A stretch of 64,000 nt of DNA from Panulirus ornatus (Eukaryota; Arthropoda; Malacostraca; Decapoda; Palinuridae): positions 10,877,600 to 10,941,599 of the forward strand of contig NC_092250.1 of assembly GCF_036320965.1 (NCBI RefSeq), given 5' to 3'. Of the stretch, positions 16,348-28,029 are shown piece by piece. The position numbers were made by a program, and so were the translations under genes. The stretch's first letter is position 1; every line of letters begins with the position of its first letter. Below the pieces are notes generated by a model. That model saw nothing but the letters and a program-made list of their open reading frames with translations, did not search any database and was not told where the DNA came from.

Positions 16348-16388
16348 ATGACGGCTTCCCTGACCCATCACATGCACGCGGGCCAACG
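16348..16388 (+). CDS. Possible first coding exon ending at a consensus splice donor
   Basis: An ATG at 16,348 opens 41 nt (Met-Thr-Ala-Ser-Leu-Thr-His-His and onward) that run directly into CAACG|GTGAGTAAC, a strong 5' splice site with the break in codon phase 2. The sequence upstream (15,880-16,347) is AT-rich without an obvious TATA box at a sensible distance. The supposed intron begins with a repeat that itself carries donor-like words. No downstream exon was found, so this is only a candidate. Confidence 0.18.
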
Positions 16389-16390
16389 GT

Positions 16391-17540
16391 GAGTAACTTC
16401 ATCAGTATTTGGCCACGATGTTTCAACTGATTATTTCATCAGTGGTATGTTGAGTGTTGTGTGGCCATAATGTTTCAGTTAATCTTAGGGCATGATAACT
16501 ATTCATCAACTTGTTTTTGCCATGATGCTTCAGCTGTTTGTAGGACATGATTACTGTTTGTTAACTCGTGTGGCCAAGATGTTTCAGTGATTATAATTGA
16601 TAATCAGAGCTCGAATTAACAGAGGCTGTTGGGAGACGGCACTTCCCCCCCACTCCCTTGCCAGTTCAAAATCAGGTTATAGTCCCTCTTGTCAAAATAA
16701 GAGGATAGCATCTTCTTCATCAAATCATAATTATATTATCATCCCCCATGTTGTCTAAACACATAACTATCCCCTTTTGAACTGATTAAGATACGCTTTA
16801 GCATCAACCTAATAATTACTCAGCTAATGATTTTGCCCCGTACTCCCCCTCGAACGTTACCATAATGTAACATTATACACTTCCAATATTCACTTTTTCC
16901 AAACTTTCAAGGGCGTCCGAGAGTCTTCACCTCCTACCTAACCCATACTCAGTACCATTCCCGAGCACAGATGATAATTTGCCTTTTGCTGTTTGGCCAC
17001 AATGTTTCAGTTGTTCATAAATCATAAACGAGTTACGTGATACGATTATCACTTATCAACTTGATTGACAATGATGTTTTGATTGATTTAAGTGATATGT
17101 CGAGGTAAGTAACATGATTATTAATTAAGAAATTTTTTGACTGTTGTTTATCTGATATACTGGTGATATGTTGAGGTAAGTAACATGATTATTAATTATG
17201 AAATTTTTTGACTGTGTTGTTTATCCGATATACTAGTGGTATGTTGAGGTAAGTGCATCATAACTTCTTGTCAACTTGTTTGGCCTTGATGTTTTAACTG
17301 ACTGAAGGTGATATGTTGAATGCTGTTTGACCATGATATTTCAGCATTGTAGGTGATATGTCGAGGTAAGTAACAAAACTATCAATCAGCTTCTTTGGCC
17401 ATGATGTTTCAATTGTTGTTTGGTTATTATTGGTGATATGTCGAGTGCTGTTTGGCCATCTTAGGTCGAATGATATTTTGCTGTCGAGTTTCGACCGTCT
17501 ATTGGTTGTATGTTGAACTTTGGTGATAATGTTTTAAGTA
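16391..17540 (+). repeat. Degenerate tandem repeat with splice-donor-like words
   Basis: Recurring pieces are TTTGGCCATGATGTTTCAG, GGTGATATGTTGAG and GAGGTAAGTAACATGATTAT. Clear copies are at 16,410-16,580 and 16,985-17,530, with unrelated sequence between (16,600-16,980). The GAGGTAAGT word, a perfect 5' splice consensus, occurs four times (about 17,100, 17,173, 17,245 and 17,364). One unit of about 72 bp is almost exactly duplicated at 17,095-17,240. Confidence 0.7.
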
Positions 17541-18202
17541 GTTACAGGTCGTATAACGACAAAAGACTGAGGGAAACTACCCAATGCAAGGCACTTCCCG
17601 TATACACTTGTCCACTTATTGTAGTAATGTGATGAAATAACGCGAGATACTAGGCGTAACGCAACTGGCACCAGAGGGTTAAGTTACCTCACACTATATG
17701 ACCATTGATAAGGCTAGGCGGCTTTCTGGTAATCATATTCATGACATTATAATGCGCTTAGGATCCAGAGAAGATTAAGGATTTAATCAATGGTAGTCAT
17801 TTGCTCAGTAATATAATCTAAAGTTTTGTAAGATTTCAAATAAGCACAGTGTGGGATTCGATCACCACAGAGCAAATGACACTTTTAAAGCGATGAAAAA
17901 TGTTTTAAGGTCCTTGAAAAGCACAGATATATTCGTGAGTGGTGATCGACTTGACAAGAAAACAGGGCGGAAACAGTTCGAATAGGTAAACAAGATTTCA
18001 GTGGTCATATAGAATTTATTTTCGTCTATCGATATATTGCACTTATTATTTTCACTAATCGGAGACAGGCGTTATGTCATTATCTTTACATGTCGGTGAT
18101 ACTGTCTGTATCATTATCTAGAATATAAAGTTCCCGTTTAGATGCGCCTCAGAAAAAGCTTTTAGTTTTTATGGGAAACATGGTGACTGCCTGAGCGTAC
18201 GA

Positions 18203-18205
<3 letters not shown>
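17541..18205. other. Unassigned sequence
   Basis: No supported gene, repeat or RNA seen. Confidence 0.5.

Positions 18206-18283
<78 letters not shown>
18206..18283. repeat. (TA)n microsatellite
   Basis: About 39 TA units. Unlike most others in the window it has no LINE or SINE against either edge, so it may represent an empty target. Confidence 0.97.
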
Positions 18284-18287
<4 letters not shown>

Positions 18288-18693
18288 GAGAGGGGTATGA
18301 AGATCAGGGAGAATGTGGTAAGATATCAAAGTGACTAAGACGCGTTTAGGAACCAAAAGAAAAGCATAACTGCCAACACAACCAATTTTGTGTTGAGAAA
18401 GTATTGTGATTGTTCCAGTCTTGTATGGATTCCCTGACAGTCCTGTATTCATGACCAGTTTCTGGCTGTCGTGTACGTGTGTAAGCACAGTACAATATTC
18501 CTGCATTTGTCAGGACGCACCAAACACACACACACACGCTGGTGAATCTCGACCACGGCATCGAAAATGAGTTTTTATCGGCCTTTGAGTGAGAGTAAGT
18601 GGGGTTTCTCAGGGTCTGTTTATTTCTTCAAGTATTTTACCCACTTATATACACATTAGTCCTATATTTTTATTGTATCACTATTTTTATTGT
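18284..18693. other. Unassigned sequence
   Basis: Contains a short (CA)n at about 18,523-18,537 and no supported gene. Confidence 0.5.
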
Positions 18694-19463
18694 ATCACTA
18701 TTGACTGACTTACGATTCATCATACCCTCCCCCACTATTGACTGATTCACGATTCGTCATAGCCCTTTCCAATATTGACCTATTCACGGTTCATCATAGC
18801 CCTCCCCACTACATACTGATTCACGATTCATCATAGCCCTCCCCACTATTGACTGACAAACGATTCATCATAGCCTCCCACTATTGAATGATTCACGATT
18901 CATCATAGACCACATATCCACTGACTCACGATTCATCATAGCCCTCCCCACTATTAACTGATTCACGATTCATCATAGCCCCCCCCCACTATTGACTGAC
19001 TCACGATTCATCACAGTCCTTTCCACTATTGACTGATTCAAGATTTATCATAGCTCTCCCCACTACCGACTGATTCACGATTCATCATAGCCCTCCTCAC
19101 TATTGACTGACTCACATTCATCATAGCCCCCCCCCCACTATTGCATGATTCACGATTCATCTTAGCCCTCCACACTATCCACTGACTCACGATTCATCAC
19201 AGCCCTCCCCACTATTAACTGATTCACGATTCATCATAGCCCTCGCCACTATCGACTTCTTCACTATTTATCATAGCCCTCCCCACTGCCGACTGATTCA
19301 CGATTCATCATAGCCCTCCTTACTATTGACTGATTCACGATTCATTATAGCCTTCCCTACTACGACTTATTCACGATTCATCATAGCCCTCCCCACTACC
19401 TACTGACTCACATTCATCATAGCCCTCCCCACTACCGACTGACTCACCATTTATCATAGACCC
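18694..19463. repeat. Minisatellite, unit about 37 bp, about 21 copies
   Basis: The unit combines CCCCACTATTGACTGATTCA and CGATTCATCATAGCCCT. Variants include TGACTCA/TGATTCA and runs of 4-9 C. It resembles the 32-bp array only in the TGA(C/T)TCA word. No coding frame. Confidence 0.94.
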
Positions 19464-20679
19464 TTCCACATCCATTATCGTTATAAAACAGAATAGTTTC
19501 CTCTGTTCTCCCCATATGACAGAAAAATTAAAAAATCACAACAACTGCGCAATCATGTATGTGTCACGCCTGATCTAGAACTGTACCCTTATTTTCATTC
19601 ATTAGTAATGACGAAGATGCTTTTCACTTCTTCGTTCGGGGAAATAGATAGCGAGCTTCTTTACATTCTTAGACAGCATAGTTCATTTGTAAGTGGGAAA
19701 CGAAACTCGTGTCTTTCTTAAAGGCCATATCCTTTGGTACAATGGTACATGACTGCAGAACTACATTGAATTCATTTATAAGCGTTTATAACAGGACCTT
19801 GTCTTTATATACTGAGGAAGAAGCACTTGCTTGTATTTCGGATATAATTATACCAGGTATGCAGGACATGAACAGTTATCAGGTCCTTATAAGCAGGATC
19901 ATTTGCAGGCAAGTCCCTGCACAGATGATACCAATGTTTACAAAGCTTTTTACTGCAGATCCAGCCCACTGTTGTGTCACGACTTATCTCCAATAGTTCC
20001 TCGTCATGGACGTACGTACAGCAGACGACATCACGGTATTTGCTGCGGCAGTTCTCGTTCTGTTCTCTTTGGCTGTCAGCTGACCATGCGTCTCCTTCAG
20101 CTACTCTAGTTGTCGAAGGTAATTTGGTGAAGCTGGAGTCCACGATTCTTTCGGATGACCAAGTTGCTCGATTTAGAAAAATTAGGCAGGTCGGCCTTCA
20201 GTGGCGTTAAGGTCGACTAGGTTGTGCTGTGAACCTCACGCTCATCCAGAAGACGAGCCTTACCCTCGTCTGAAGGGCGACTTATGCAGAAAGACTTGCT
20301 TATTGAAACTATTCAGTGACGAACTGTTACCACTTTTTTATGAGTCTCACTTTGTGTAGGTAAAGGGTTGCAATTTTTCTTTCATCGAATGTGGAGTGAA
20401 TGAAGATCATGCGTCGACTAAGATTAATTTTCTGTTCTCATCATTGACGTCTGTGATGTCGTTATCATCATGCATGATATCTGGATATTGAAGTCATAAA
20501 GGACGGCCAACATGGGTGCCGGAAGAAATATTTTCAAGGGCCGGGTAAGGGCAAAATATCATGTGTAGCTGATTAAGTTCTGCAGTGCAGGTCGACAGAC
20601 CATAAAACTATATATAATTTGTGTTCTGAAACGCAAACAAAAATGCACGGTTTTAGTATCAATGAAATTATTTAGTTTA
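19464..20679. other. Unassigned sequence with a weak PHD-like Cys/His motif
   Basis: A minus-strand 112-codon frame (20,143-19,805) contains VCCTYVHDEE followed by WICSKKLCKHWYHLC. The W-x-C, C-x-x-WYH-x-x-C spacing is reminiscent of PHD-type fingers found in some transposases. The plus strand is open over the same region. Too short and isolated to call a gene. Confidence 0.25.
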
Positions 20680-21234
20680 TTTCCATTCACGTAAGTCTGA
20701 CCACGAATATGCCATACGTGCATTTTTTTTTTTTTTTTCATGTAATGAGGTGAAGACCAGATGCCCCCATTTTGCCCCTGCCTATGGGCGCCCATGTGGA
20801 CAAACATCATCATCACAGAATTCACATGTTTAGGAGGCAGCTCCATCTCAACACTGACAGGATCACCCAACATCCCCGCTCAAGACATAGCTGGTCTTCC
20901 CTGGTCATTCACGAATGGTAGTAACGGGTCAGAGGAATAGGTTAAATTGACATCACTGCCTTGTTCCCAACAGCGGACCATTTGCTTTTGAGCAGAGTCC
21001 TGTTGTTTACATCAGTGCGGTGCTGAACCGTATATTAGGATGCTCTTTCTACAACGTACAGTGTTAATGGGCGAGGATACGTTCATACGCGGTAAAATAC
21101 TTTGCTTCCTTTAGAGTCGATTCCCAGCAGCCTAAAAGAACGGGTAAACTCATCCTCACATTCTACTGTACATTATTCTTTCATTCTCCCACCCTTTTCC
21201 TTGCTTGTTGTAACAGACTTACTCCGTCAGCTAT
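20680..21234 (+). repeat. Direct duplication, left copy (555 bp)
   Basis: Near-identical to 22,847-23,399. By eye I see three substitutions and a poly(T) of 16 versus 14. Starts at TTTCCATTCACG and ends at CGTCAGCTAT. The left copy has no LINE beside it. Function unknown; no convincing frame. Confidence 0.95.
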
Positions 21235-21720
21235 TTTGGAATTATTGCAGACGGACAAATCTCGAGGTTGTTGTTAATGAAGTAAATGTTGATATATTCC
21301 ATTGAGATCAAAGGAGATAGGGATAATTGATCACGCATAGATCACAACTAGGTATAATTTGTAACATGGAAGTTTTTCGTGGAGATTTTGGGAAGTTGAA
21401 TGTAGATTTGAGAGGTTAAGGAGACTTCAGGCCCTAGATTTAGGTATTGATGAAGGGGTTTTACAGCAAGTGGTTTTGAGAGGTAAATTCTTTTCAATTT
21501 TTCACTTTAAATGGGATTGTGTTTAGGTGAAACTAGCTAAGTCTGTAATCTACATATTTATGCTTTCATGTTACGGACAAACGTGAAGCAGCTATGAACT
21601 CAATGAAGTCTTCTGAAATAAAAATGAGATAGAGTGTTGTGAATGGCATTTGTTAGAAGCATAAGTTTATAGTGTAGAGTCGTACGGTGCGAAAAGAATA
21701 TTGGTAGTGAATTAGGTGAG
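21235..21720 (+). repeat. Diverged continuation of the duplication, left side
   Basis: Ordered matching words continue past the near-identical block: ACATGGAAG-TTTTTCG, AGAGACTTCA/AGACTTCAGG, GATGAAGGGGTTTTAC and CAATGAAGTCTT. They pair with 23,586-23,910 but with many substitutions and indels. This shows that the duplication is older and longer than the near-identical part. Confidence 0.6.
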
Positions 21721-21799
21721 TGAGTTCTGCTGTTAACTCCTGTTGATCGTCTAATCTTATTTTTTGAGGATGGTCTTTAGAAGTTCAAGGACGTTCACA

Positions 21800-22846
21800 T
21801 GCAATCTCCCGATCAATCGTGGCAAGAGTGGTCCATGGACGAAATAACAGTGGAACTTTGTTCAGCTGTGTTCGTGATGATCAGCATGGGGCTGATTAAC
21901 TGAGCAACTGAGGCGGTCATAGTCCATTTTCGTAAAGTTGTGGAAGTACGAAGTTTAAGAGTAAATGTAATAAACAAGGTTTTGTGGTACATCAGGTTTG
22001 AGGGTCCAAAGCAAGGAAGGTGATGTTGTCTTATGGAATGAAAACTGGAGGAGGAGTGTTTAATTCTTGTCACGGGATTTCAGTCATATCGTTGGACCGT
22101 GCGAAGTTCGGATGTAGGGTCGGAGGAGGGCAAAAAATTTTGGAGCTTGAATATATGTGTTGAATCGGACATTATCTCGGAATGCCCAAAAATGGCTTAG
22201 TTTGAAGGTGAAGGTATGTGGTGTCCAACAATGTTGTATGGTTGCGAGGCGTGGGCTATGGATAGAGTTGTGCGCAGGAGGATGGATGTGCTGGAAATGA
22301 GATGTTTGAGGACAATGTGTGGTGTGAGGTGGTTTGATCGAGTAAGTAACGTAAGGGTAAGAGAGATGTGTGGAAATAAAAAGAGCGTGGTTGAGAGAGC
22401 AGAAGAGGGTGTTTTGAAATGGTTTGGGCACATGGAGAGAATGAGTGAGGAAAGATTGACCAAGAGGATATATGTGTCGGAGGTGGAGGGAACGAGGAGA
22501 AGAGGGAGACCAAATTGGAGGTGGAAAGATGGAGTGAAAAAGATTTTGTGTGATCGGGGCCTGAACATGCAGGAGGGTGAAAGGAGGGCAAGGAATAGAG
22601 TGAATTGGAGCGATGTGGTATACAGGGGTTGACGTGCTGTCAGTGGATTGAATCAAGGCATGTGAAGCGTCTGGGGTAAACCATGGAAAGCTGTGTAGGT
22701 ATGTATATTTGCGTGTGTGGACGTGTGTATGTACATGTGTATGGGGGGGGGGGGTTGGGCCATTTCTTTCGTCTGTTTCCTTGCGCTACCTCGCAAACGC
22801 GGGAGACAGCGACAAAGTATAAAAAAAAAAAAAAAAAAAAAAAAAA
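21800..22846 (+). mobile_element. RTE-like LINE copy 5: decayed 5' part, young-looking 3' part
   Basis: From about 21,800 to 22,225 the sequence is a badly decayed RT fragment, still recognisable by AAGTTTAAGAGTAAATGTAAT and TCAGGTTTGAGGGTCCAA-like words. From about 22,226 onward it suddenly matches the young subfamily A sequence almost exactly, through the C-terminal stop, the short 3' UTR and the terminal hairpin (22,784-22,811). The tail is poly(A) of about 27 (22,820-22,846), not (TA)n, and it abuts the right copy of the duplication. Confidence 0.88.
22226..22632 (+). pseudogene. LINE RT C-terminal fragment, open
   Basis: About 135 codons from [16 protein letters not shown] to NWSDVVYRG and the subfamily A stop. 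It includes [16 protein letters not shown] and [14 protein letters not shown]. No catalytic RT block is present, so it has no enzymatic potential alone. Confidence 0.8.
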
Positions 22847-23399
22847 TTTCCATTCACGTAAGTCTGACCACGAATATGCCATACGTGCATTTTTTTTTTT
22901 TTTCATGTAATGAGGTGAAGACCAGATGCCCCCATTTTGCCCCTGCCTATGGGCGCCCATGTGGACAAACATCATCATCACAGAATTCACATGTTTAGGA
23001 GGCAGCTCCATCTCAACACTGACAGGATCACCCAACATCCCCGCTCAAGACATAGCTGGTCTTCCCTGGTCATTCACGAATGGTAGTAACGGGTCAGAGG
23101 AGTAGGTTAAATTGACATCACTGCCTTGTTCCCAACAGCGGACCATTTGCTTTTGAGCAGAATCCTGTTGTTTACATCAGTGCGGTGCTGAACCGTATAT
23201 TAGGATGCTCTTTCTACAACGTACAGTGTTAATGGGCGAGGATACGTTCATACGCGGTAAAATACTTTGCTTCCTTTAGAGTCGACTCCCAGCAGCCTAA
23301 AAGAACGGGTAAACTCATCCTCACATTCTACTGTACATTATTCTTTCATTCTCCCACCCTTTTCCTTGCTTGTTGTAACAGACTTACTCCGTCAGCTAT
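22847..23399 (+). repeat. Direct duplication, right copy (553 bp)
   Basis: Partner of 20,680-21,234. Its left boundary coincides exactly with the end of the LINE poly(A) tail at 22,846; its right boundary is where identity drops sharply. Confidence 0.95.
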
Positions 23400-24129
23400 G
23401 ATTCCTGGCGACACATTATTGACGCAGACGGTAGCCAAAGTTCCTTCTCGAAGGTGATGCTGGTTACAAGTCGAGTCACACATGTTGATAACAGATTAAC
23501 TCCTGAGACATCTCAAAGTGAGGATCTCAGACGTGAATTTCATCAACACATAGATCAGCAAACTTGAGTTTCTCATTTTCCGGTCAACATGGAAGATTTT
23601 TCGTTGGACTGAGTTTTGGGATAGTTGAAAGTAGAACCTTTATGGAGTTTACCCCTGTAGAGACTTCATGGACCCTTAGATTCTTAAGCTATCTGATGAA
23701 AGGGGATTACTTGATAAGACTTATACCAATGTTCTTTTCGTAGGCTAAATTCCTTTTCCTCAATCTCTTTTCATTTTCTAATACCACTTGGCTTGGTGTT
23801 TATGGTGAACGTAGGCCTGAAGGTGTTCTTTGTAATCCTCTACATAATTCTAACTGCCTTCTCATCCGTACGACCAAACGTCCGCCTCAAACCAATGAAG
23901 TCTTACTAAAGTACCACCCAAGTTAGATAGACGTCGTCTGTAAAATTCTTTCCCTTTGATGATGTACGTTTTCTGGCTCTCTCGCACTGTAGGTATCTGA
24001 ATGATAAATCTCTCTATTAAACCTCTTCCTGATCAGTCGTCAAGTCTTCACTCTTTTTCCTAACGAAGGATTCGCGTTCTTCTTAACGACAGTTACAACG
24101 CCACCTTCCCCCATGTCAACTCCTACACC
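23400..24129 (+). repeat. Diverged continuation of the duplication, right side
   Basis: To about 23,910 this pairs with 21,360-21,610 through ordered short matches such as ACATGGAAGATTTTTCG and ACCAATGAAGTCTTA. Beyond that nothing is recognised. Confidence 0.5.
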
Positions 24130-24271
24130 CTTCCTACCTCCGTGGATCAAGAGCTGGGTTGACCATGGACCGACAACCTCAACCAGGATTCGAACCTTTG
24201 CTTTCGACCCTGGGAGGCTCGGGAATGCATCACGGTCAGGAACGCTAACTGCTACACCGTGGCGGTCCATT
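24130..24271 (-). mobile_element. tRNA-derived SINE
   Basis: On the minus strand, A-box-like CCACGGTGTAGCAGTTAGCG (complement of 24,243-24,262) is followed about 47 nt later by a canonical B box GGTTCGAATCC (complement of 24,186-24,196). These are internal RNA polymerase III promoter elements. No clean tRNA cloverleaf is apparent, and a related downstream part (GAGCTGGGT-like) recurs at 32,945-33,040, so it is a SINE and not a tRNA gene. Confidence 0.75.
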
Positions 24272-26414
24272 AACGTCCATTACATCCATTAAAGGAAACT
24301 TCATTGAGCTTCGTTCTCTGTGTTTTCACGACGTTACCCTTCGTTCTAACACCAAACAAAATCCTTTTGTGGTAAGCATCCATTTTCGATGTCTCATTAC
24401 AGCAACGAAAGTGACCCCCTGTTGTCTTATCTTGGCAATGCAAGGACTTCTAAATCGTCTTCTTTCACGCGTCTTTCAGCCTCATATCGTTGGTCCGTGT
24501 CGACTAAATCTCCTTCGTGAACGCATCCGAACACGCCACTAGAAACCCATAACAGTCTTGTAAGCACATAAGGAATCCTACATTTCCTTACATTCAGTGA
24601 CCTTCTCGCTTCTCCTCCTCCTCCTCCTCCTCCTTTCACGTGTAGTGTAGGTTGCCTGAAGGTATTGTGATGCTGAAAGTTCACCTGGCTCTTTCTATGC
24701 CCACGTTACCAGCCGATTTTTTTTCCCTCGGTGAAATTACATTTTTCAAACCCAATCGCTGTCAAGAGAATAAACTAGTTATCTTTTTTTTCTTACCTTC
24801 TAAGATGGTATCACAACTGCCTGCTTGACCACATCCTTCGCGCCAACAGACTCACGTCACTTGGCTTTGACCAATTTACCCTTGTAACAAACTATATTCT
24901 AAGGACTAGACAAAATCTGTCCGTCAAACTGTCACTTAAGGTTTCCTTTTGAACTATAAGGACATTACTAGTAAATGGCTACATCATTCACTCTATGGAC
25001 AGCATTATACTTATGCCTGCGTATCTATCTGTCGCCACGAAGAGTCCTATAGATCGAAAATAACCCGCGCGGTGATTCCTTTTTGCGATTAGTGCTTCCA
25101 CTGGATCTGCCTCTTACTGATTTGTCAATCCTCCGTAGTCATGGTAAGCTACCGAACTGTACAAATGAAATAACTTTTATGGGAATGATATCGCCCTCAT
25201 AGTATTTCTTGACTACCTGATTGTCATATTATAGATGCATTACTCAGTCACCTTGCCAAATTACGTTGTTTTGCATAAGCATATTCAAGCTGGTACGCTC
25301 AGGCATGCTCAAGTCTGTAGATAATTTGCGATCCTTCCGTGGCACTACTGTTCTGTATCCCATCCTTTACGTCTCTTCTGCATACGAATTCCCTTGCATG
25401 GAGTTGCAGCAGACTCTTTTAAGACCATTTGTCACTACTGATAACGGCTTAGGCTTTCCCAGTTCCTCTGAACCTTTCATTTTACCTACTTCTGCCTCCA
25501 CAAAATAGTGTGTCATTTTTCTCGTGTCAGAGGAGATTGCGTAAAGATCAGCTCAGCCTTTGTGTGCCTCACTCGCGTTCTTGAACAAGTCGGAACGAAA
25601 CTCCCTCGTAACAGATCTGGTCTCTGAAACATAATGGTGATATTTACGGTAACTCTTGTTTCAATCCGTATCACCTCGTTTACATCCATTTAAAGACAAG
25701 CTTCTGCAGCGTGAGGGATCTTGGTCATGTCTTACTTTCCAGTGTTCATCAACGTGTAAGAGAAAGCAGTAGATCCTCGAACCAAGTTGCTGCCGTCCCT
25801 ACACGGTGCACTTAAGCATATTAATCACTCGAAAACGTCTAAAGATTATAACTATTGATGACATACAATCTCTCAAGGCTGTGCTCTCGCATCTTTCTCA
25901 TAACAATAAAGCTATGGCTGTGACATACCACTTTTCAATAGAGCAGTAACTGAAAGAACGGCAAATTGTTGTACTCGTTGTACCCACGTACTTCGTTCCT
26001 CAACTTCTTGGGCTTGTTCATAATATTCCCATCCGTACTCATATTGGAAAAGATCGAACTATATACACAGATACATTACCGAAAGATATCTAAGCAGACG
26101 TGAGGAGCAGTTTCTCACATGCGTCAACAAAGAGAATTCGAATGCGCTTGTGGATTCACTGTTAGCGAATCGTATACCCGCCGCTTGCTCATTGCCTGAT
26201 TCTGTTTCTTTTCATTATAATTTCTCTCCATAGAATTTATTTCTCTAGCTTCCAGAAATCGCTTTCTCAGAAAGAAAAAATCGCCTCTAATTTGTTGTTT
26301 TTCTGTTACCGTTATGATACTCGAATTCAGGTAGAGTGGTGCGTCACCTTGCTGGTTAGTAACGTTCATGCAGAACGCGTTCATTCATTTGGCATTTGAT
26401 TGATTCAGGTAAAG
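24272..26414. other. Unassigned sequence, about 2.1 kb
   Basis: Contains a short (CTC)n at about 24,608-24,634. Short frames, for example 25,221-25,508 plus, show no domain. Several frames look like decayed coding sequence broken by stops (around 24,800-24,960 and 25,200-25,800), possibly an old retroelement, but no motif allows a name. Confidence 0.4.
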
Positions 26415-26842
26415 ATGAACGTTTACGGTAGGAGAAGATTCTCCTATGAACGTTTACCATTGGAGTTAATTCTCCTGTGAACGTTTACCATAGGGGTTAA
26501 TTTTACTACGAACCTTTTCCATAAGAGTTAATTCTCACGTGAACGTTTACAATAGGAGTTAATTCTCACGTGAACGTTTGCAATAGGAGTTAATTCTCAT
26601 GGGAACGTTTACAATAGGAGTTAATTCTCACGTGAACGTTTGCAATAGGAGTTAATTCTCATGGGAACGTTTACAATAGGAGTTAATTCTCATGGGAACG
26701 TTTACAATAGGAGTTAATTCTCATGGGAACGTTTACAGTAGGAGTTCATTGTCTTAAAAAAGTTGACCATAGGTGTTGATTCTCCTGTGAACGTTTACCA
26801 TAAGAGGTGATTCTCCCATGAGCGTTTACAATACAGATTAAT
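26415..26842 (+). repeat. Minisatellite, unit 31 bp, about 14 copies
   Basis: The unit is GAACGTTTACAATAGGAGT followed by TAATTCTCATGG. The middle units alternate between two versions (TTTAC...CACGT and TTTGC...CATGG), giving a 62-bp higher-order period; the outer units are more diverged. Confidence 0.93.
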
Positions 26843-27149
26843 TTCACCTATATGACTTACTCGATAGATTTATCTATCAGTTGCATCGATGATTCGTATC
26901 AGTAGTGTCGATGATTCCAATAAGTAGTATCGATAATTCCTTCATTGTATGATTTACTCGAAGTCTTAACACATCTTCCTCGTAGCTCCTACATTCCTAC
27001 AACATTCACTTTCACATTTGTTGACTTGCCAGATAAGAAAAAAAAGGCACGCCCGAAACTTCTCAAAAGACGACAAGTTATGCTAATGAAACACAAAGTC
27101 TCGGACTTCCTGCCTCAATTCAGCTCTTCAGCTTTGCGGTGTTTGTCGA
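26843..27149. other. Unassigned sequence
   Basis: A 90-codon plus frame (26,945-27,217) includes a lysine-rich piece (DKKKKARPKLLKRRQ) but no domain I recognise. Confidence 0.4.
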
Positions 27150-27518
27150 GTGACGGAAACCCTTCTGAAGAAGGACTCAGGTCTCTCAGCCGAGCAGAAA
27201 TGCGCCGTTCTCACTGACTATCTCGAAGTTCGCAAGACTTTATCTCGTGCTATGACTGCCACTTCTACTGCGGCTCTCGACCCAACTTCAGCTCCTTTCA
27301 GTCTCGAGGCATTGACTGCCACTTCTACTGCGGCTCTCGACCCAACTTCAGCTCCTCTCAGTCTCGAGCCATCTCGTGCAAGATGCAGTATCCGTTCTCA
27401 GACTACTGTTTCAGTCATTCAGGATGATGAAGGCGTGAAGCAAGGTCGTACATTTGGATTTTGCATGTCATCCTTGTCAAAATTATGCTCATTTCCATTT
27501 CTTTTTTTTCCAGTATGA
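27150..27518 (+). CDS. Unknown ORF with an in-frame 20-codon duplication
   Basis: A 122-codon frame. A 60-bp segment is tandemly duplicated (27,254-27,313 and 27,314-27,373), giving two copies of a Thr/Ser/Ala-rich 20-residue piece (ATSTAALDPTSAP core). The region is richer in GC than its surroundings. The frame ends inside a poly(T) tract that looks like the pyrimidine tract of a splice acceptor. No homology recognised; it may be an exon, a pseudogene or chance. Confidence 0.22.
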   Translation: MTETLLKKDSGLSAEQKCAVLTDYLEVRKTLSRAMTATSTAALDPTSAPFSLEALTATSTAALDPTSAPLSLEPSRARCSIRSQTTVSVIQDDEGVKQGRTFGFCMSSLSKLCSFPFLFFPV

Positions 27519-27536
27519 TCGTTCCCACTCAATCAG
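27514..27536 (+). other. Possible 23-nt micro-exon
   Basis: CTTTTTTTTCCAG precedes 23 nt beginning TATGATCG and ending AATCAG, followed by GTAAGTGC. Both splice sites are close to consensus. The length is not a multiple of three. Confidence 0.2.
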
Positions 27537-28013
<477 letters not shown>

Positions 28014-28029
28014 GTTTGTATAATCACAT

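Noticed and set aside
19805..20143. A PHD-finger transposase gene
   Set aside because: The Cys/His motif is suggestive, but there is no extended domain and the opposite strand is equally open; kept only as a note on an unassigned stretch.
20559..20873. A protein gene conserved between the two duplication copies
   Set aside because: The shared minus frames are conserved only because the DNA is near-identical; a poly(T) tract encoding a lysine run and differing in length breaks the frame between copies.
24165..24271. A minus-strand tRNA gene
   Set aside because: The sequence between the A and B boxes is too long and does not give a cloverleaf; partial copies at 32,945 and 57,127 show that it is a dispersed SINE.
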